Source of the DNA: Curtobacterium guangdongense
GTDB lineage: Bacteria; Actinomycetota; Actinomycetes; Actinomycetales; Microbacteriaceae
Length of the DNA: 64,000 nucleotides
Assembly (NCBI RefSeq): GCF_049341845.1
Contig: NZ_JBMPIT010000012.1
Span: 1-64,000 of the forward strand
Reading direction: 5' to 3'
Shown here: piece after piece, positions 7,807 to 17,563 of the stretch
How positions within the stretch are numbered: the first letter of the stretch is position 1
Layout of the letters: each line of letters starts with the position of its first letter
The notes under the pieces: generated by a model
What the model saw: the letters and a program-made list of their open reading frames with translations, nothing else
What the model was told of the DNA's origin: nothing
Databases searched by the model: none
Program-made: the position numbers and the translations under genes

Positions 7807-10800
7807 CGCGTGCGACCCTGGCGATGGTCGTCTCGCCGATCACCACGGGTCCGCTGTTCCCCACGTGGGACGGCGCCCTGTGGGTCGGCGAGGTCGACCG
7901 CGCGGACGTGCACGCCTCCAGCCACCGCGACGTGATCGCGCTCGACGGGGCCGAGGGGTACCGACGGGCCCGGCTGCTCGTGCGCGACCACGGCGAGCCC
8001 CTCGGGTTCGTCGAGGCGGAGATCACCGAGCGCCGCCGCATCGGTGCGACGATCGACGTCCGCTCCCTGCAGCGCGCGATCCGGCCGATGCCGGCGCCGG
8101 CATCGCGGGTCTCGTCGGTGTCCGGGACGGCAGCAGGTCTGGTGCTGCCGTCCGTCACCGTCGTGCTCTGCACGGACGGCGCTGCGGACTCGACGATGCG
8201 CTCGGTGCTCGCCTGCCGGTACCCGTCCTTCGACGTCGTCGTGGTCTCGCACGCCGCCGAGCCGGGTGACGACGCCGTCGTGACGATCGACGGCCGCACG
8301 GTGACCACGATCGCCGCACCGTCCGGTGGGCTCGCCGCCGCACGGAACGCCGGCCTGCTCGCGGCGACCGGTGCCGTCGTCGCGTTCGTCGACGAGGGGG
8401 CCGTCGTCGACGCCGGGTGGCTCGACGCCCTCGGGACCGCGTTCGCCACGGACCCCGACGTCGCGTGCGTGACCGGCCTCGTGCCCAGCGCGGAGCTCCG
8501 CACGCCGGCGCAGCGGTGGCACGATGAGCGCACCCCGGCGGCCAGGACGATCCGTCGCCGTGTCCTGCGACTCGGCGACGACCCGGGTGACCTCCCACTG
8601 CACCCCTTCGCCGCGTCCGCGTACGGCACCGGAGCGAACCTCGCCGTGCACCGTGCGACGGCCCTCCGGATCGGCGGGTTCGACACCGCCTTCGGACCGG
8701 GTACCCGCGTCGGCGGCGGGGACGACCTCGACCTCTTCACACGACTGCTGTTCGCGGGCACCGCGATCGCGGTCGAACCCGCCGCGATCGCGTGGCAGCG
8801 ATCGGCGGACGACGTCGCGTCGTTGCGTCGCGCCGCAGCAGCGAACGGCCATGGACTCGGAGCCTGGATGACCAAGAACGCCTTCGACCGCGAGACGCTC
8901 GCCGCGTCGATCGATGCTGCTCCCGAGGCCATCAGCGCCTTCGCGCGCCTCGGACTCGAGCAGGGCGACCGTGCGGCTGCCGTCGACGGGTCCGACGCGT
9001 CCGAACCGCTCGACGTCGTCGACGCCGAGTTCGCCGCGACGAAGCGTCGGCTCCGCGGGGTCGAACGACGGTCGGCGTTCACGGCGCCGTTCCTCGCGAT
9101 GCGCGAACGGATGGGCGGCGCCGGGACGATCGACCGGACGGCGCACGGTCGGCACGAGCTGCAGCGTGGTCTCGAGGGCGCTGGACCGGCCCGGGAGGTC
9201 CCGACCGGCGCGATGGGGCCCGCTGCGCGCCTCGTCGCGTCCGGCCTCGTGGTGGGCGTCCTCGTCCTCGCCGCGGTCGGACAGCTCGTCGGCGTCCCCG
9301 TGCTCCGTGCGAGCGCGACGGCGGTGTTCCTCTTCGCGCTGCTCGGCGTCGCGCCGCTGCTCTTCCTGCGGCCGATGCCCCTCGCACGCTTCGCGGTCTT
9401 CGCGGTGACCGGGTCCTTCGTCGCCACGATCGGCATCGGCTACACGATGGCGACGTTCCACGTCTGGGACCCGGTGGCTCCGTTCGTCGTGGTGGTCGTC
9501 GGCACGGCGCTCGCCGTCGCGGTCGCCGTGCCACGCGACCTCGCCGAGCTCCGTCGCGCACGGTACGTCGCCGACGGCGCCCCGACGCGGCGCCGGTGGG
9601 GGACCACCGCGACGGTCACGACGCTCTCGCTGGTCGGGCTCGCCGTGGTCGTCGTCACCGCGCTCACGCACACGGGCGACCCGATCCGGGACGGTCTGTT
9701 CGGCAGGCTCGGCGTCGGGCTCGTCGTCGGACTGGCGATCGTCGTCGCCGCGGCCGTCGTCGCGCTGGTCCGGGGCCGTGGTGTCGCGGTCCCCGTGGTG
9801 GTGTTCGGCGGGGCGATCCAGCTGGCGCAGGCGATCACCTACGGCATGCCGACGGTGATGGCGGCTGCTCGGCACATCGGCGTGCTCGAGTACATCCGGC
9901 AGTACGGCGGGACGAACCCCGCCGCTGACATCTTCCAGACGTGGTCGGGTCTCTTCGCCGCCGGCGCCTGGGTGGCCGACGTCGGCGGGATCCAGAACGC
10001 GATGGTCATCGCCGCGTGGGTCCCCGTCCTCCTGGCCTTCAGCACGACGCTCGCCTCGGGCGTGCTCGCGTCGCACTGGCTGCCGGGATCACGGCGTCCG
10101 TGGATCGCGGCGTTCCTGATCGCGATGACCGGGTCGCTCAACACGACCTACTTCTCGCCGCAGTCGATCGGCATCCTGCTGTCGCTGGTGATCCTCGTGC
10201 TCGCGACCGGACCGCTCCGCAGCGTCGACGTGGCATCGGCGGACGGGACCGTCGCCGCGAAGCCGCGGGCTCGCAAGGTCGGGCTGTCCCGGATCATCGG
10301 GATCGCCGCCATCGGCATCGTGCTGGCCGTGACCCACCAGATCTCGCCGTACCTGACGGTCGCCGCGCTCGTGGTGCTCGTCGTCTTCCGCCTGGTCCGC
10401 CCGTGGTGGCTGCCGTTGGTCGTGCTCGTGCCCGCTGTCGTGTTCGCGGTCATGAACGGCAACGTGCTCGACAAGTTCCTGTCCCTCGCGAACGTCGGGC
10501 GGGTGTTCGACAACGTGCAGCCGCCGTCCCACGGATCGACCCTCCTCCCGCAGCCGCTCGTCACGCGCTTGGCGTTCGACGTGCCGGCCGCCGCGCTCGT
10601 CGTGCTCGGGCTCGTCGCGCTGCTCACGGTGGTGCTCCGTCGCGACCGCGTGCACTGGGGGCTGCTCCTCGCCGCCGCGAGCCCGGTCTCGTTGCTCGTC
10701 GCCACGAACTACGGCCAGGAGGGCATCTTCCGCGTCGTCCTCTTCGCCACCCCGTGGATCGCGATCCTCGCCGCGGCGCTGCCGATGCCGACCGGCCGGC

Positions 10801-11363
10801 TCGCGTGGGCGGGCACGGCCGTCCGCCGGGTGATGCGTCCGGCCGGTGTGCGGGCCGTCGTCGCGGGAGCCGGCATCGCCGCGCTCGTGGCCATCGGGGC
10901 GTTCGGGCAGACCGCACTCGACTGGAACCGCGTGATGACGCGCAGCGAGTCCGCCGCGACCCAGTACTACGACCGCACCGCGCCGAAGGGCTCGGTGATG
11001 CTCCTCACGGGATCCGCGATCGCCGTGCCGAGCAACACCGGTGCCCGGTACTTCGACGTCTCGTACCTGACCCGTGAGGCCCTCGGCAACTACCAGGACC
11101 CGTCCGGCACCTACGACCCGGAGGCCGACGTGTCCGACATCACGGCGAAGCTCGTCGACACGTGGCCGGCGACCCAGTACTACGCCCTCGTCGCCGAGCC
11201 GTTCGGCGCCTACGGCGAGCGCTACGGGTACCAGACGGACGCGCACTACCAGGAGCTCGCCCGGGCGATGGCGTCCTCGCCGTACTGGAAGCGCGTGTGG
11301 TCGTCGGGCACGACGGCGATGTACGAACTGACCCGCGAAGGGATGCGTCATGCAACCAGGTGA
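7803..11363 (+). CDS. GT2-like domain fused to large polytopic membrane region
   Basis: A 1186-residue fusion. Residues 1 to about 100 match the N-terminal domain of two other GT2 proteins in this locus (WVGEVDRAD, RRARLLVRD). Residues from about 115 to 400 are GT2-like, but the DXD site reads AFVDEGAVVD where the paralogues have AFVDDD. It may therefore bind metal or donor poorly. From about 470 onward there are at least a dozen hydrophobic segments, with EYIRQYGGTNPAAD and DIFQTWSGLFAAGAW in a loop. This layout recalls GT-C enzymes or polysaccharide polymerases. A final extracytoplasmic domain precedes the stop. The GTG start overlaps the previous TGA. It is the best candidate in the locus for a polymerase or lipid-sugar-dependent transferase; that role is inferred. 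Confidence 0.75.
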   Translation: MTRATLAMVVSPITTGPLFPTWDGALWVGEVDRADVHASSHRDVIALDGAEGYRRARLLVRDHGEPLGFVEAEITERRRIGATIDVRSLQRAIRPMPAPASRVSSVSGTAAGLVLPSVTVVLCTDGAADSTMRSVLACRYPSFDVVVVSHAAEPGDDAVVTIDGRTVTTIAAPSGGLAAARNAGLLAATGAVVAFVDEGAVVDAGWLDALGTAFATDPDVACVTGLVPSAELRTPAQRWHDERTPAARTIRRRVLRLGDDPGDLPLHPFAASAYGTGANLAVHRATALRIGGFDTAFGPGTRVGGGDDLDLFTRLLFAGTAIAVEPAAIAWQRSADDVASLRRAAAANGHGLGAWMTKNAFDRETLAASIDAAPEAISAFARLGLEQGDRAAAVDGSDASEPLDVVDAEFAATKRRLRGVERRSAFTAPFLAMRERMGGAGTIDRTAHGRHELQRGLEGAGPAREVPTGAMGPAARLVASGLVVGVLVLAAVGQLVGVPVLRASATAVFLFALLGVAPLLFLRPMPLARFAVFAVTGSFVATIGIGYTMATFHVWDPVAPFVVVVVGTALAVAVAVPRDLAELRRARYVADGAPTRRRWGTTATVTTLSLVGLAVVVVTALTHTGDPIRDGLFGRLGVGLVVGLAIVVAAAVVALVRGRGVAVPVVVFGGAIQLAQAITYGMPTVMAAARHIGVLEYIRQYGGTNPAADIFQTWSGLFAAGAWVADVGGIQNAMVIAAWVPVLLAFSTTLASGVLASHWLPGSRRPWIAAFLIAMTGSLNTTYFSPQSIGILLSLVILVLATGPLRSVDVASADGTVAAKPRARKVGLSRIIGIAAIGIVLAVTHQISPYLTVAALVVLVVFRLVRPWWLPLVVLVPAVVFAVMNGNVLDKFLSLANVGRVFDNVQPPSHGSTLLPQPLVTRLAFDVPAAALVVLGLVALLTVVLRRDRVHWGLLLAAASPVSLLVATNYGQEGIFRVVLFATPWIAILAAALPMPTGRLAWAGTAVRRVMRPAGVRAVVAGAGIAALVAIGAFGQTALDWNRVMTRSESAATQYYDRTAPKGSVMLLTGSAIAVPSNTGARYFDVSYLTREALGNYQDPSGTYDPEADVSDITAKLVDTWPATQYYALVAEPFGAYGERYGYQTDAHYQELARAMASSPYWKRVWSSGTTAMYELTREGMRHATR

Positions 11364-13698
11364 CAGACGAGGTCCCCGGCGGACACGGCGGACGATCGCC
11401 GCGTCCGCCGCGGCCGTGCTCGCGGTCGTCGCGGCGCTCGTGGTGGGTCCGGGGCTCGCGGAGACGGCCGGAGCGGCGACGCCGACGGCCGACTGCAGCG
11501 CCGGTCGGGTGCTCAACGTCGTCGCGCACCCCGACGACGACCTGTTCTTCCAGGGCACCGCGCTCCGGAAGGACATCGACGCGGGTCGGTGCGTCCGCTC
11601 CGTCGTGGTCACGGCCGGTGACGCGGGCTACCCCCGGTACTACTGGGAGAGCCGCCAGGAGGGCCTCGAGGCGGCCTACGCGAAGATCGCGGGCGTCGCG
11701 TCCGACTGGACCACCGGTTCCCTCGTCGTCGCGGGCCGGACACTCCACACCGAGACCCTGACGGCCGACCCCCGGATCAGCCTGGTGTTCATGGAGCTCC
11801 CGGACGGCAACGTCGAGGGGAACGGGTTCTGGGGCGACGGCTACCAGAGCCTGCAGCGGCTGTACACGGGCGACAGCAGTTCGATCAGCACGGTCGCGGA
11901 CGCGTTCCACAGCGCGACCTACACGCTGGCCCAGTTGCGGTCGACGCTGCTCGGGATCGTGCAGGACTTCGCACCGAGCGACATCCACACCCTCGACTAC
12001 GAGGGGTCGTACGGCGACGGCGACCACAGCGACCACCACACCGTCGGGTACCTCACCGACGAGGTGCAGCAGCAGTACAGCGGCTCGCACACCTTCACCG
12101 GGTACATGGGGTACCCGATCTCGGACCGGCCGTCGAACCTCACCGCGGCGCAGACGGCCGCGAAGTCCGACGCGTTCTACACGTACGCGCCGTACGACGA
12201 CCTGACGTGTGCGTCGGCCGACGCCTGCTCGAGCCGACCGGAGTCGTCATGGTTGAGCCGCGAGTACACCGCTGGTTCGACCGCCCCGACCGAACCCACC
12301 GATCCCGTCGATCCGGGCCGGACCGACGTCACGGGCAGCGCAACGGTCACGGCCAGCGCGGAGAACCCCGCTGACGGGCAGACCGCACTGAAGGCGGTCG
12401 ACGGCGTCGTCAGCGGGTACCCGGATGCGCCCACCGCCGAGTGGGTCGCTCCGTCGGGTCGTGCTGGCACGTGGATCCAGCTCGGGTGGTCCGGCGGTAC
12501 GACGCTGTCGTCGATCGACCTCGCGGACCGGCCGAACGGCGCCGACCAGGTGACCGGTGGCACGCTGACGTTCTCCGACGGGTCGAGCGTCACCGTCCCG
12601 GCGCTCCCGAACGGTGGATCGGTGCAGACCGTCACGTTCAGCGCCAGGCAGGTGACGTGGGCGCGGTTCACGGTGACGTCGGTCAGCACCACCACGGAGA
12701 ACATCGGACTCGCTGAGATCCGGGCGTACGCACCGGCGGGCACCACGACCCTGCCGCCGACGTCCGGACCGAAGAACGTCACGGCGGCCGCGACGGTGAC
12801 GGCCAGCGCGGAGAACCCCGCTGACGGGCAGACCGCGGTGAAGGCAGTCGACGGTGTCGTCAGCGGGTACCCGGCGAACCCGTCGGCGGAGTGGGTCGCC
12901 CCGTCGGGTCGCACCGGCACGTGGATCCAGCTCGCCTGGGCGGGCGGGACGACCCTGTCCCAGGTGGACCTCGCCGACCGGCCGAACAGCAACGACCAGG
13001 TCACCGGCGGCAAGCTGACGTTCTCGGACGGGTCGAGCGTCACCGTCCCGGCACTGGCCAACGGCGGCACGGTGCAGTCGGTGACGTTCGCCGCGCGGCA
13101 GGTCACGTGGGTGCGGTTCACGGTCACGGCCGTGAGCGCGAGCACGCAGAACACCGGGCTCGCGGAGATCCGGGCGTGGGCACCGGCGGGGACCTCGACG
13201 CCGACGCCGACCCCGACACCCACACCCACGCCCACGCCGACCCCGACGCCCACGCCGACCCCGACCCCGACGCTGTCGGACGTCACCGGCTCGGCGACGC
13301 CGTCGGCGGTGGCGGACAATCCGGCCGACGGACAGACCGTCGCGAAGGCGGTCGACGGCGTGCTGTCCGGCTACCCGGCGAACCCGTCGGCCGAGTGGGT
13401 CGTGCCGTGGGGACGGACCGGGATCTGGTACCAGCTCGACTGGTCGAAGCCGGTCGCCCTGCAGCGGATCGTCCTGTGCGACCGTCCGAACGCCAACGAC
13501 CAGGTCACGAGCGGGACCCTGACGTTCTCCGACGGCAGCAAGGTCGCCGTCGGTGCGCTCCCGAACGACGGATCGGCGCTGACGGTCGACTTCACCGCCA
13601 GGAACGTGACGTGGGTCCGCTTCACGACCACGGGCGTCTCCGGCAGCACCGTCAACGTCGGGCTCTCGGAGATCCGCGCGTGGGCGACAGCGGGATGA
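11350..13698 (+). CDS. Secreted PIG-L deacetylase with three discoidin-like repeats
   Basis: A 782-residue exported protein. A signal peptide (about residues 15-42, ending TAGAAT) is followed by a PIG-L/LmbE deacetylase domain with the zinc motifs VAHPDDD and GDHSDHH. Three repeats of about 140 residues follow, starting near residues 326, 476 and 644, each opening with a DVTGSAT-like strand and carrying SAENPADGQT and GYP..P.AEWV blocks. They resemble F5/8 type C carbohydrate-binding modules. A proline-threonine linker separates the second and third. The start lies inside the preceding gene by 14 bases. It probably removes N-acetyl groups from the secreted polysaccharide while bound to it, as other exported polysaccharide deacetylases do; the substrate is inferred. 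Confidence 0.85.
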   Translation: MQPGDRRGPRRTRRTIAASAAAVLAVVAALVVGPGLAETAGAATPTADCSAGRVLNVVAHPDDDLFFQGTALRKDIDAGRCVRSVVVTAGDAGYPRYYWESRQEGLEAAYAKIAGVASDWTTGSLVVAGRTLHTETLTADPRISLVFMELPDGNVEGNGFWGDGYQSLQRLYTGDSSSISTVADAFHSATYTLAQLRSTLLGIVQDFAPSDIHTLDYEGSYGDGDHSDHHTVGYLTDEVQQQYSGSHTFTGYMGYPISDRPSNLTAAQTAAKSDAFYTYAPYDDLTCASADACSSRPESSWLSREYTAGSTAPTEPTDPVDPGRTDVTGSATVTASAENPADGQTALKAVDGVVSGYPDAPTAEWVAPSGRAGTWIQLGWSGGTTLSSIDLADRPNGADQVTGGTLTFSDGSSVTVPALPNGGSVQTVTFSARQVTWARFTVTSVSTTTENIGLAEIRAYAPAGTTTLPPTSGPKNVTAAATVTASAENPADGQTAVKAVDGVVSGYPANPSAEWVAPSGRTGTWIQLAWAGGTTLSQVDLADRPNSNDQVTGGKLTFSDGSSVTVPALANGGTVQSVTFAARQVTWVRFTVTAVSASTQNTGLAEIRAWAPAGTSTPTPTPTPTPTPTPTPTPTPTPTPTLSDVTGSATPSAVADNPADGQTVAKAVDGVLSGYPANPSAEWVVPWGRTGIWYQLDWSKPVALQRIVLCDRPNANDQVTSGTLTFSDGSKVAVGALPNDGSALTVDFTARNVTWVRFTTTGVSGSTVNVGLSEIRAWATAG
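13198..13275 (+). repeat. Thr-Pro linker repeat
   Basis: Tandem ACGCCG/ACCCCG hexamers encode about twelve Thr-Pro pairs joining the second and third discoidin-like modules. It is a low-complexity linker prone to length change by slippage. Confidence 0.9.
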
Positions 13699-14750
13699 CC
13701 GGCGACGGCCATGACCGCGGCAACGACCGCGTCGGCGACCGCGGCGTCGACGCCGTCCGCCCGCTCGACGAGCTGGCTGCGGCGGCGCACGGTGCGGCGC
13801 CGGCACACGGTTCCGGCATCGCCCGGCACCGTGTGCCGTTCCGCGCCGGCGGACGGCGCACCGCCTTCGCCGTCGGGGCACTCGTGGTCGCGGCCGGGGT
13901 GGTCGCGGCGTCGACGACGACCGCGACCGGAGACGGCGCCGACCCGAGCGGGGTGAGCATGCCGACGAGCGATGGCAGTGGCTGGAACCGGGTCTTCTCG
14001 GAGGACTTCGACGACAGCACCCCGACGGGCGGGTTCGAGGCGGACTACGCCGACCGGTTCTCCGTCTACCACGGGTTCGCGGACACCGCTGGCACCGGAC
14101 GGTACCAGTCGTCGGCGCTCACGGCGCACGACGGCATGCTCGACATGCGCCTCCGGACCACCAAGGGCGGCACCCCGCTCGCCGGTGGGATCGTGCCCCT
14201 GGTCGACGGACGGTGGGGTGGACAGACCGCCGGGCGCTACAGCATCCGCATGAAGAGCGACGAGGTCGACGGCTACGGGGTCGCGGTGCTGCTCTGGAGC
14301 GACGAGAACGTCTGGTCGGACGGCGAGATCGACTTCCCCGAGGGGGCGCTCGGCGCGCCGGCGTACCTCAACGTGCACTGCCTCGAGGACCCCGCCGAGA
14401 AGTGCGTCCAGTACGAGACGGCCGCGTCGCTGGCCGACTGGCACACGTACACGATCGAGTGGACGCCCGCACGGATGTCGTTCCTCGTCGACGACGCCGT
14501 CGTGGCGACGACGACCCAGAGCATCCCCACCTCGCGCATGCACCTGGTCGTGCAGGCCGGTTCGAACGCCGGACACCCGCCGCGGAGCGCCGCCGGGTCG
14601 CTCCTCATCGACTGGATGACGATCGACGTGCCCGTGGACGGTGCCGAGCCGCAGGCGACCCTGCCGTCCGACGGCCGGCCGGTGCCCGACGACGGGACCT
14701 GGACCGCGGACACCTCGTCCGGCGGAGCCGAGGACGCCACGGGCGGCTGA
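13695..14750 (+). CDS. Membrane-anchored family 16 glycoside hydrolase
   Basis: A 351-residue GH16-type protein. A cytoplasmic tail of about 55 residues and a transmembrane anchor (about 56-73) precede a jelly-roll catalytic domain. The GH16 catalytic motif ExDxxE is present as EIDFPE at about 211-216, with the nucleophile and acid/base glutamates retained. The ATG overlaps the preceding TGA (ATGA), making it the last gene of the operon. GH16 enzymes cleave or transfer beta-glucans and galactans. Next to a polysaccharide synthesis set it is likely a chain-trimming hydrolase or transglycosylase. The tail after residue 320 is rich in Gly, Ser and Asp. Confidence 0.85.
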   Translation: MTGDGHDRGNDRVGDRGVDAVRPLDELAAAAHGAAPAHGSGIARHRVPFRAGGRRTAFAVGALVVAAGVVAASTTTATGDGADPSGVSMPTSDGSGWNRVFSEDFDDSTPTGGFEADYADRFSVYHGFADTAGTGRYQSSALTAHDGMLDMRLRTTKGGTPLAGGIVPLVDGRWGGQTAGRYSIRMKSDEVDGYGVAVLLWSDENVWSDGEIDFPEGALGAPAYLNVHCLEDPAEKCVQYETAASLADWHTYTIEWTPARMSFLVDDAVVATTTQSIPTSRMHLVVQAGSNAGHPPRSAAGSLLIDWMTIDVPVDGAEPQATLPSDGRPVPDDGTWTADTSSGGAEDATGG

Positions 14751-14819
14751 GTCGGACCGGCAGCGCCGGCAGCGACGGCAGCGACAGCAGCGCCGCGCCG
14801 GTGCCGGCCGATCAGTGCC

Positions 14820-16031
14820 TCAGCGCCGGGCGCGTGCCTGCAGCGCGTCGAGCAGGGCGCTCACGTGCGGGGCCCGCCCGTAGCGGTCGAGCACCCACGT
14901 GCGGCACCGTTCCCCGAGGGAGGGATCGTGGACCGCCTCGTCGAGGACGTCGAGGACCCGCTTCGCCAACACCTCGGTGTCCGACGGGTCGACGGTGAAC
15001 CGCTCCCACCCGTCGGAGAGGATCTCCCCGGTGCCGCCGGACGCCGCGGCCACGACGGGACGTCCGGTGGACATCGCCTCGACGACGACCCGACCGAAGC
15101 CCTCCGGCTCGATGGACGGTGCGACGACGAGGTCGGCGGCGTGCAGGAGCGGGACCACGTCGTCCCGCTCCGGCACGACGAGCACGGAGTCCTGGGGGAG
15201 CTCGGCGACGGCGCCGTGCACGGCGTCGGCCTCATCCGGGTAGAGGGCGCCGGCGAGCACGAGGAGCGGCAGGCTCCGCGCGGACGCCGAGGACGCGGGG
15301 ACCGTCGCCGGCTGCCGCGCCGCAGCGGTCTCGAGGACGCGTCCCCATGCCTCGAGCAGGGCGAGCACGCCCTTCGCACGGGTGAGCCGGCCGTAGTACA
15401 GGACCGTCGGGGTGGCGTCGTCGATGCCGAACACCGCACGGGCACGGTGCACGTCGGCCGGAGTCGCCGCGGGGAAGTCGTCGGTGTCGATGCCGTTCGG
15501 CACGATCGTGATCCGGTCGGCGGGCGCGCCGGCAGCGCCCCAGGCCGTCGCCATCGCCTTCGACACGGCGAGGAACTCGGTCCGGCCACCCGCCATCGGC
15601 CCGATGCGGTTGTAGTTCGGCGCGTGGTGCAGGTGGACGGCCAGGGGCACGCCGGACACGAGCGACGCGACCCGCCCGAACGGCAGGTACTCCGGCCGGT
15701 TCAGCCACAGGACGTCGAGGTGCGCACGACGGAGCCGCAGGCCCTGGCGTGCGAAGCGCCAGGCGTCGCGGAACGCCGTCCTGATGCCGAAGCGGTAGTC
15801 GACCGCGTCGTGCAGCGGCACGCCCATGGCGTCGAACGGTGCGCGGCCCTCGACGGACCGCGGCGCGTGCGCGTTGCGGTGCCAGATCTCGACCTCGTGG
15901 CCCGCGGCGAGGAGCTCGGCGGTGTCCTCGAGGACGCAGCGCTCCAGCCCCCCGGTGATCGCGAGCCCGGTCGTGACGACGCCGATGCGGAGTCGTCTCG
16001 AGCCGTCCTGCGTGTGCTTCCGTCGGGTCAT
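14820..16031 (-). CDS. Family 4 glycosyltransferase
   Basis: A 403-residue GT4 (GT-B fold) retaining transferase. The N-terminal Rossmann domain starts at LRIGVVTTGLAITGGLERC, and the donor-binding domain begins at about IVPNGID and YYGRLTRAKGV. The nucleotide-sugar EX7E-type motif is EPEGFGRVVVEAMSTGRPVV. The gene converges on the GH16 gene across 69 bases containing GGCAGCG repeats but no clear terminator. The ATG start overlaps the TGA of the flippase gene upstream. Third gene of a leftward three-gene operon; likely a cytoplasmic sugar transferase building the repeat unit. Confidence 0.9.
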   Translation of the reverse strand: MTRRKHTQDGSRRLRIGVVTTGLAITGGLERCVLEDTAELLAAGHEVEIWHRNAHAPRSVEGRAPFDAMGVPLHDAVDYRFGIRTAFRDAWRFARQGLRLRRAHLDVLWLNRPEYLPFGRVASLVSGVPLAVHLHHAPNYNRIGPMAGGRTEFLAVSKAMATAWGAAGAPADRITIVPNGIDTDDFPAATPADVHRARAVFGIDDATPTVLYYGRLTRAKGVLALLEAWGRVLETAAARQPATVPASSASARSLPLLVLAGALYPDEADAVHGAVAELPQDSVLVVPERDDVVPLLHAADLVVAPSIEPEGFGRVVVEAMSTGRPVVAAASGGTGEILSDGWERFTVDPSDTEVLAKRVLDVLDEAVHDPSLGERCRTWVLDRYGRAPHVSALLDALQARARR

Positions 16032-17563
16032 GACGCACCTCCTCGTGCTGCCCGCAGCCGCCGGAGGAACCACGGGAGACACCCGAGGACACCGATGATG
16101 CGGAACCAGTTCCAAAAGACGTCCTGCGGCACGAACAGCGATGCCGCCGCGACCGTCAGGGCTGCGAGCACCGGGAGCACGATCCGGACACCCGGCCCAC
16201 GCCACTCGCGTCGGTCCGGCAGCACGAACAGCTGCATCGCGGCGAGGACCACGTAGGCCACCACCGTCGCGATCGCTGCGCCGGCGATGCCGAACAGCGG
16301 GACGAGCGCGAGGTTCGCGCCGATGTTCACGGCGCCGGCGATCGCGGCGATCACGCCGACCGCCACACCGCGCCGCTCCACGAGCAGCAGCCGACCGGTG
16401 GCTCCGCTCGCGACCACCGGGAACGCCGTGATCGCGACCACGAAGACCACGACGGTGAGTTCCTCGACGCGGTACGACGCCGGTGCCAGGATCGGCAGCG
16501 CCACGGGGGAGACCAGCGTGACGGCCAGCAGCACGGGCGCGAGCATCCGGTACAGCTCGTCGCGGGAGTGCATGGCGAGCTGCCGGCGGGCGACGGCGTC
16601 GCGGAGTGCGGCGAAGTGCGGCGCCCAGGCCTGGTTCGTGAACGACAGGAGCAGGATCACCGCGGAGCCGACGACGTAGGCGATCTGGTAGCGCGCGACC
16701 TCCTCCGGGCCGAGCAGCCGTTGGACGACCACCCGGTCGCCGGCGTTCAGCACGAAGTACGACAGGTTGCCGAGCGCGATCGGGATGCCGAGCTTGAACG
16801 CGCGGGCGTTCGTCGCGCCGTCGAACAGCCCGGCCAGGCGCGGACGCGTCGCCGCGATCCCGATGACCATCGCGACGCCCTGCGCGACGACCCCGCCCCA
16901 GGCGTACGTGGTCGCGTCCGCGTGGACGAGCGTGAGCAGCCCGAGGCCGATGATCGAGCCGCCGATCGACGACAGCAGGCTCGTCACCGCGAACACCTTG
17001 ATGCGGTCCTGCGCGACGAGGAGCGCGAGCGAGATCTGCACGATCGCTGCCGGTCCGGTCCAGAGCACCGCGACGAGGAGCAGCGGATGGTTGCCGATGA
17101 ACCCGGCGGCGTCGGCCCAGACCGGGATCGTGGTGAGCGCGACGACGGTGACGATGCTCGCCGTGACCATGCCGACGGCGAGGAGCCCGCGTGCACGCCG
17201 GTCGTCGCCGTCCTCGGCGCGCTGGAGCACCGACGCCTGGTCGATCCCGGCCACCGCCAGCACGACGAGCGCCTGGTACAGCGCGATCGCGGAGGCGAGC
17301 ACACCGAACTCCGCCGGCGGCATGAGGTGGGCGAGGACGGGGGAGATGAGCGACGAGACGACGAGCTGCATCGACCAGACGACGACGTACAGCAGCCCAC
17401 GGCCGAAGAGCGCGTTCGCACCCTTCCGGACGGCGACGCTCCCCGTGTCGACCGCGCCGAGCGCGGTGTCGGACGACACCGACGACGGCGCTGCGGACGC
17501 GGCAGCAGCTGAGGCCGCACGGGCCTCGCGGGCCTCGCGCCGGGTCTGCGGGGGCACGGTCAC
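16028..17563 (-). CDS. Polysaccharide flippase, MATE/Wzx-like
   Basis: A 511-residue polytopic membrane protein with about 13-14 hydrophobic segments beginning near residue 55, of the polysaccharide transporter superfamily. SLISPVLAHLMPPAEFGVLA is followed by repeated segments, as in Wzx-type proteins that flip lipid-linked repeat units across the membrane. The first 50 residues are an Ala/Arg-rich cytoplasmic tail. The GTG ACC GTG start overlaps the TGA of the upstream GT14 gene by four bases. It provides the export step of this locus; a polymerase partner is probably the GT2/membrane fusion on the opposite strand. Confidence 0.88.
   Translation of the reverse strand: MTVPPQTRREAREARAASAAAASAAPSSVSSDTALGAVDTGSVAVRKGANALFGRGLLYVVVWSMQLVVSSLISPVLAHLMPPAEFGVLASAIALYQALVVLAVAGIDQASVLQRAEDGDDRRARGLLAVGMVTASIVTVVALTTIPVWADAAGFIGNHPLLLVAVLWTGPAAIVQISLALLVAQDRIKVFAVTSLLSSIGGSIIGLGLLTLVHADATTYAWGGVVAQGVAMVIGIAATRPRLAGLFDGATNARAFKLGIPIALGNLSYFVLNAGDRVVVQRLLGPEEVARYQIAYVVGSAVILLLSFTNQAWAPHFAALRDAVARRQLAMHSRDELYRMLAPVLLAVTLVSPVALPILAPASYRVEELTVVVFVVAITAFPVVASGATGRLLLVERRGVAVGVIAAIAGAVNIGANLALVPLFGIAGAAIATVVAYVVLAAMQLFVLPDRREWRGPGVRIVLPVLAALTVAAASLFVPQDVFWNWFRIIGVLGCLPWFLRRLRAARGGAS

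Noticed and set aside
13198..13275. Tandem repeats considered as a possible CRISPR-like array
   Set aside because: The repeat is coding (Thr-Pro linker) with no spacers.
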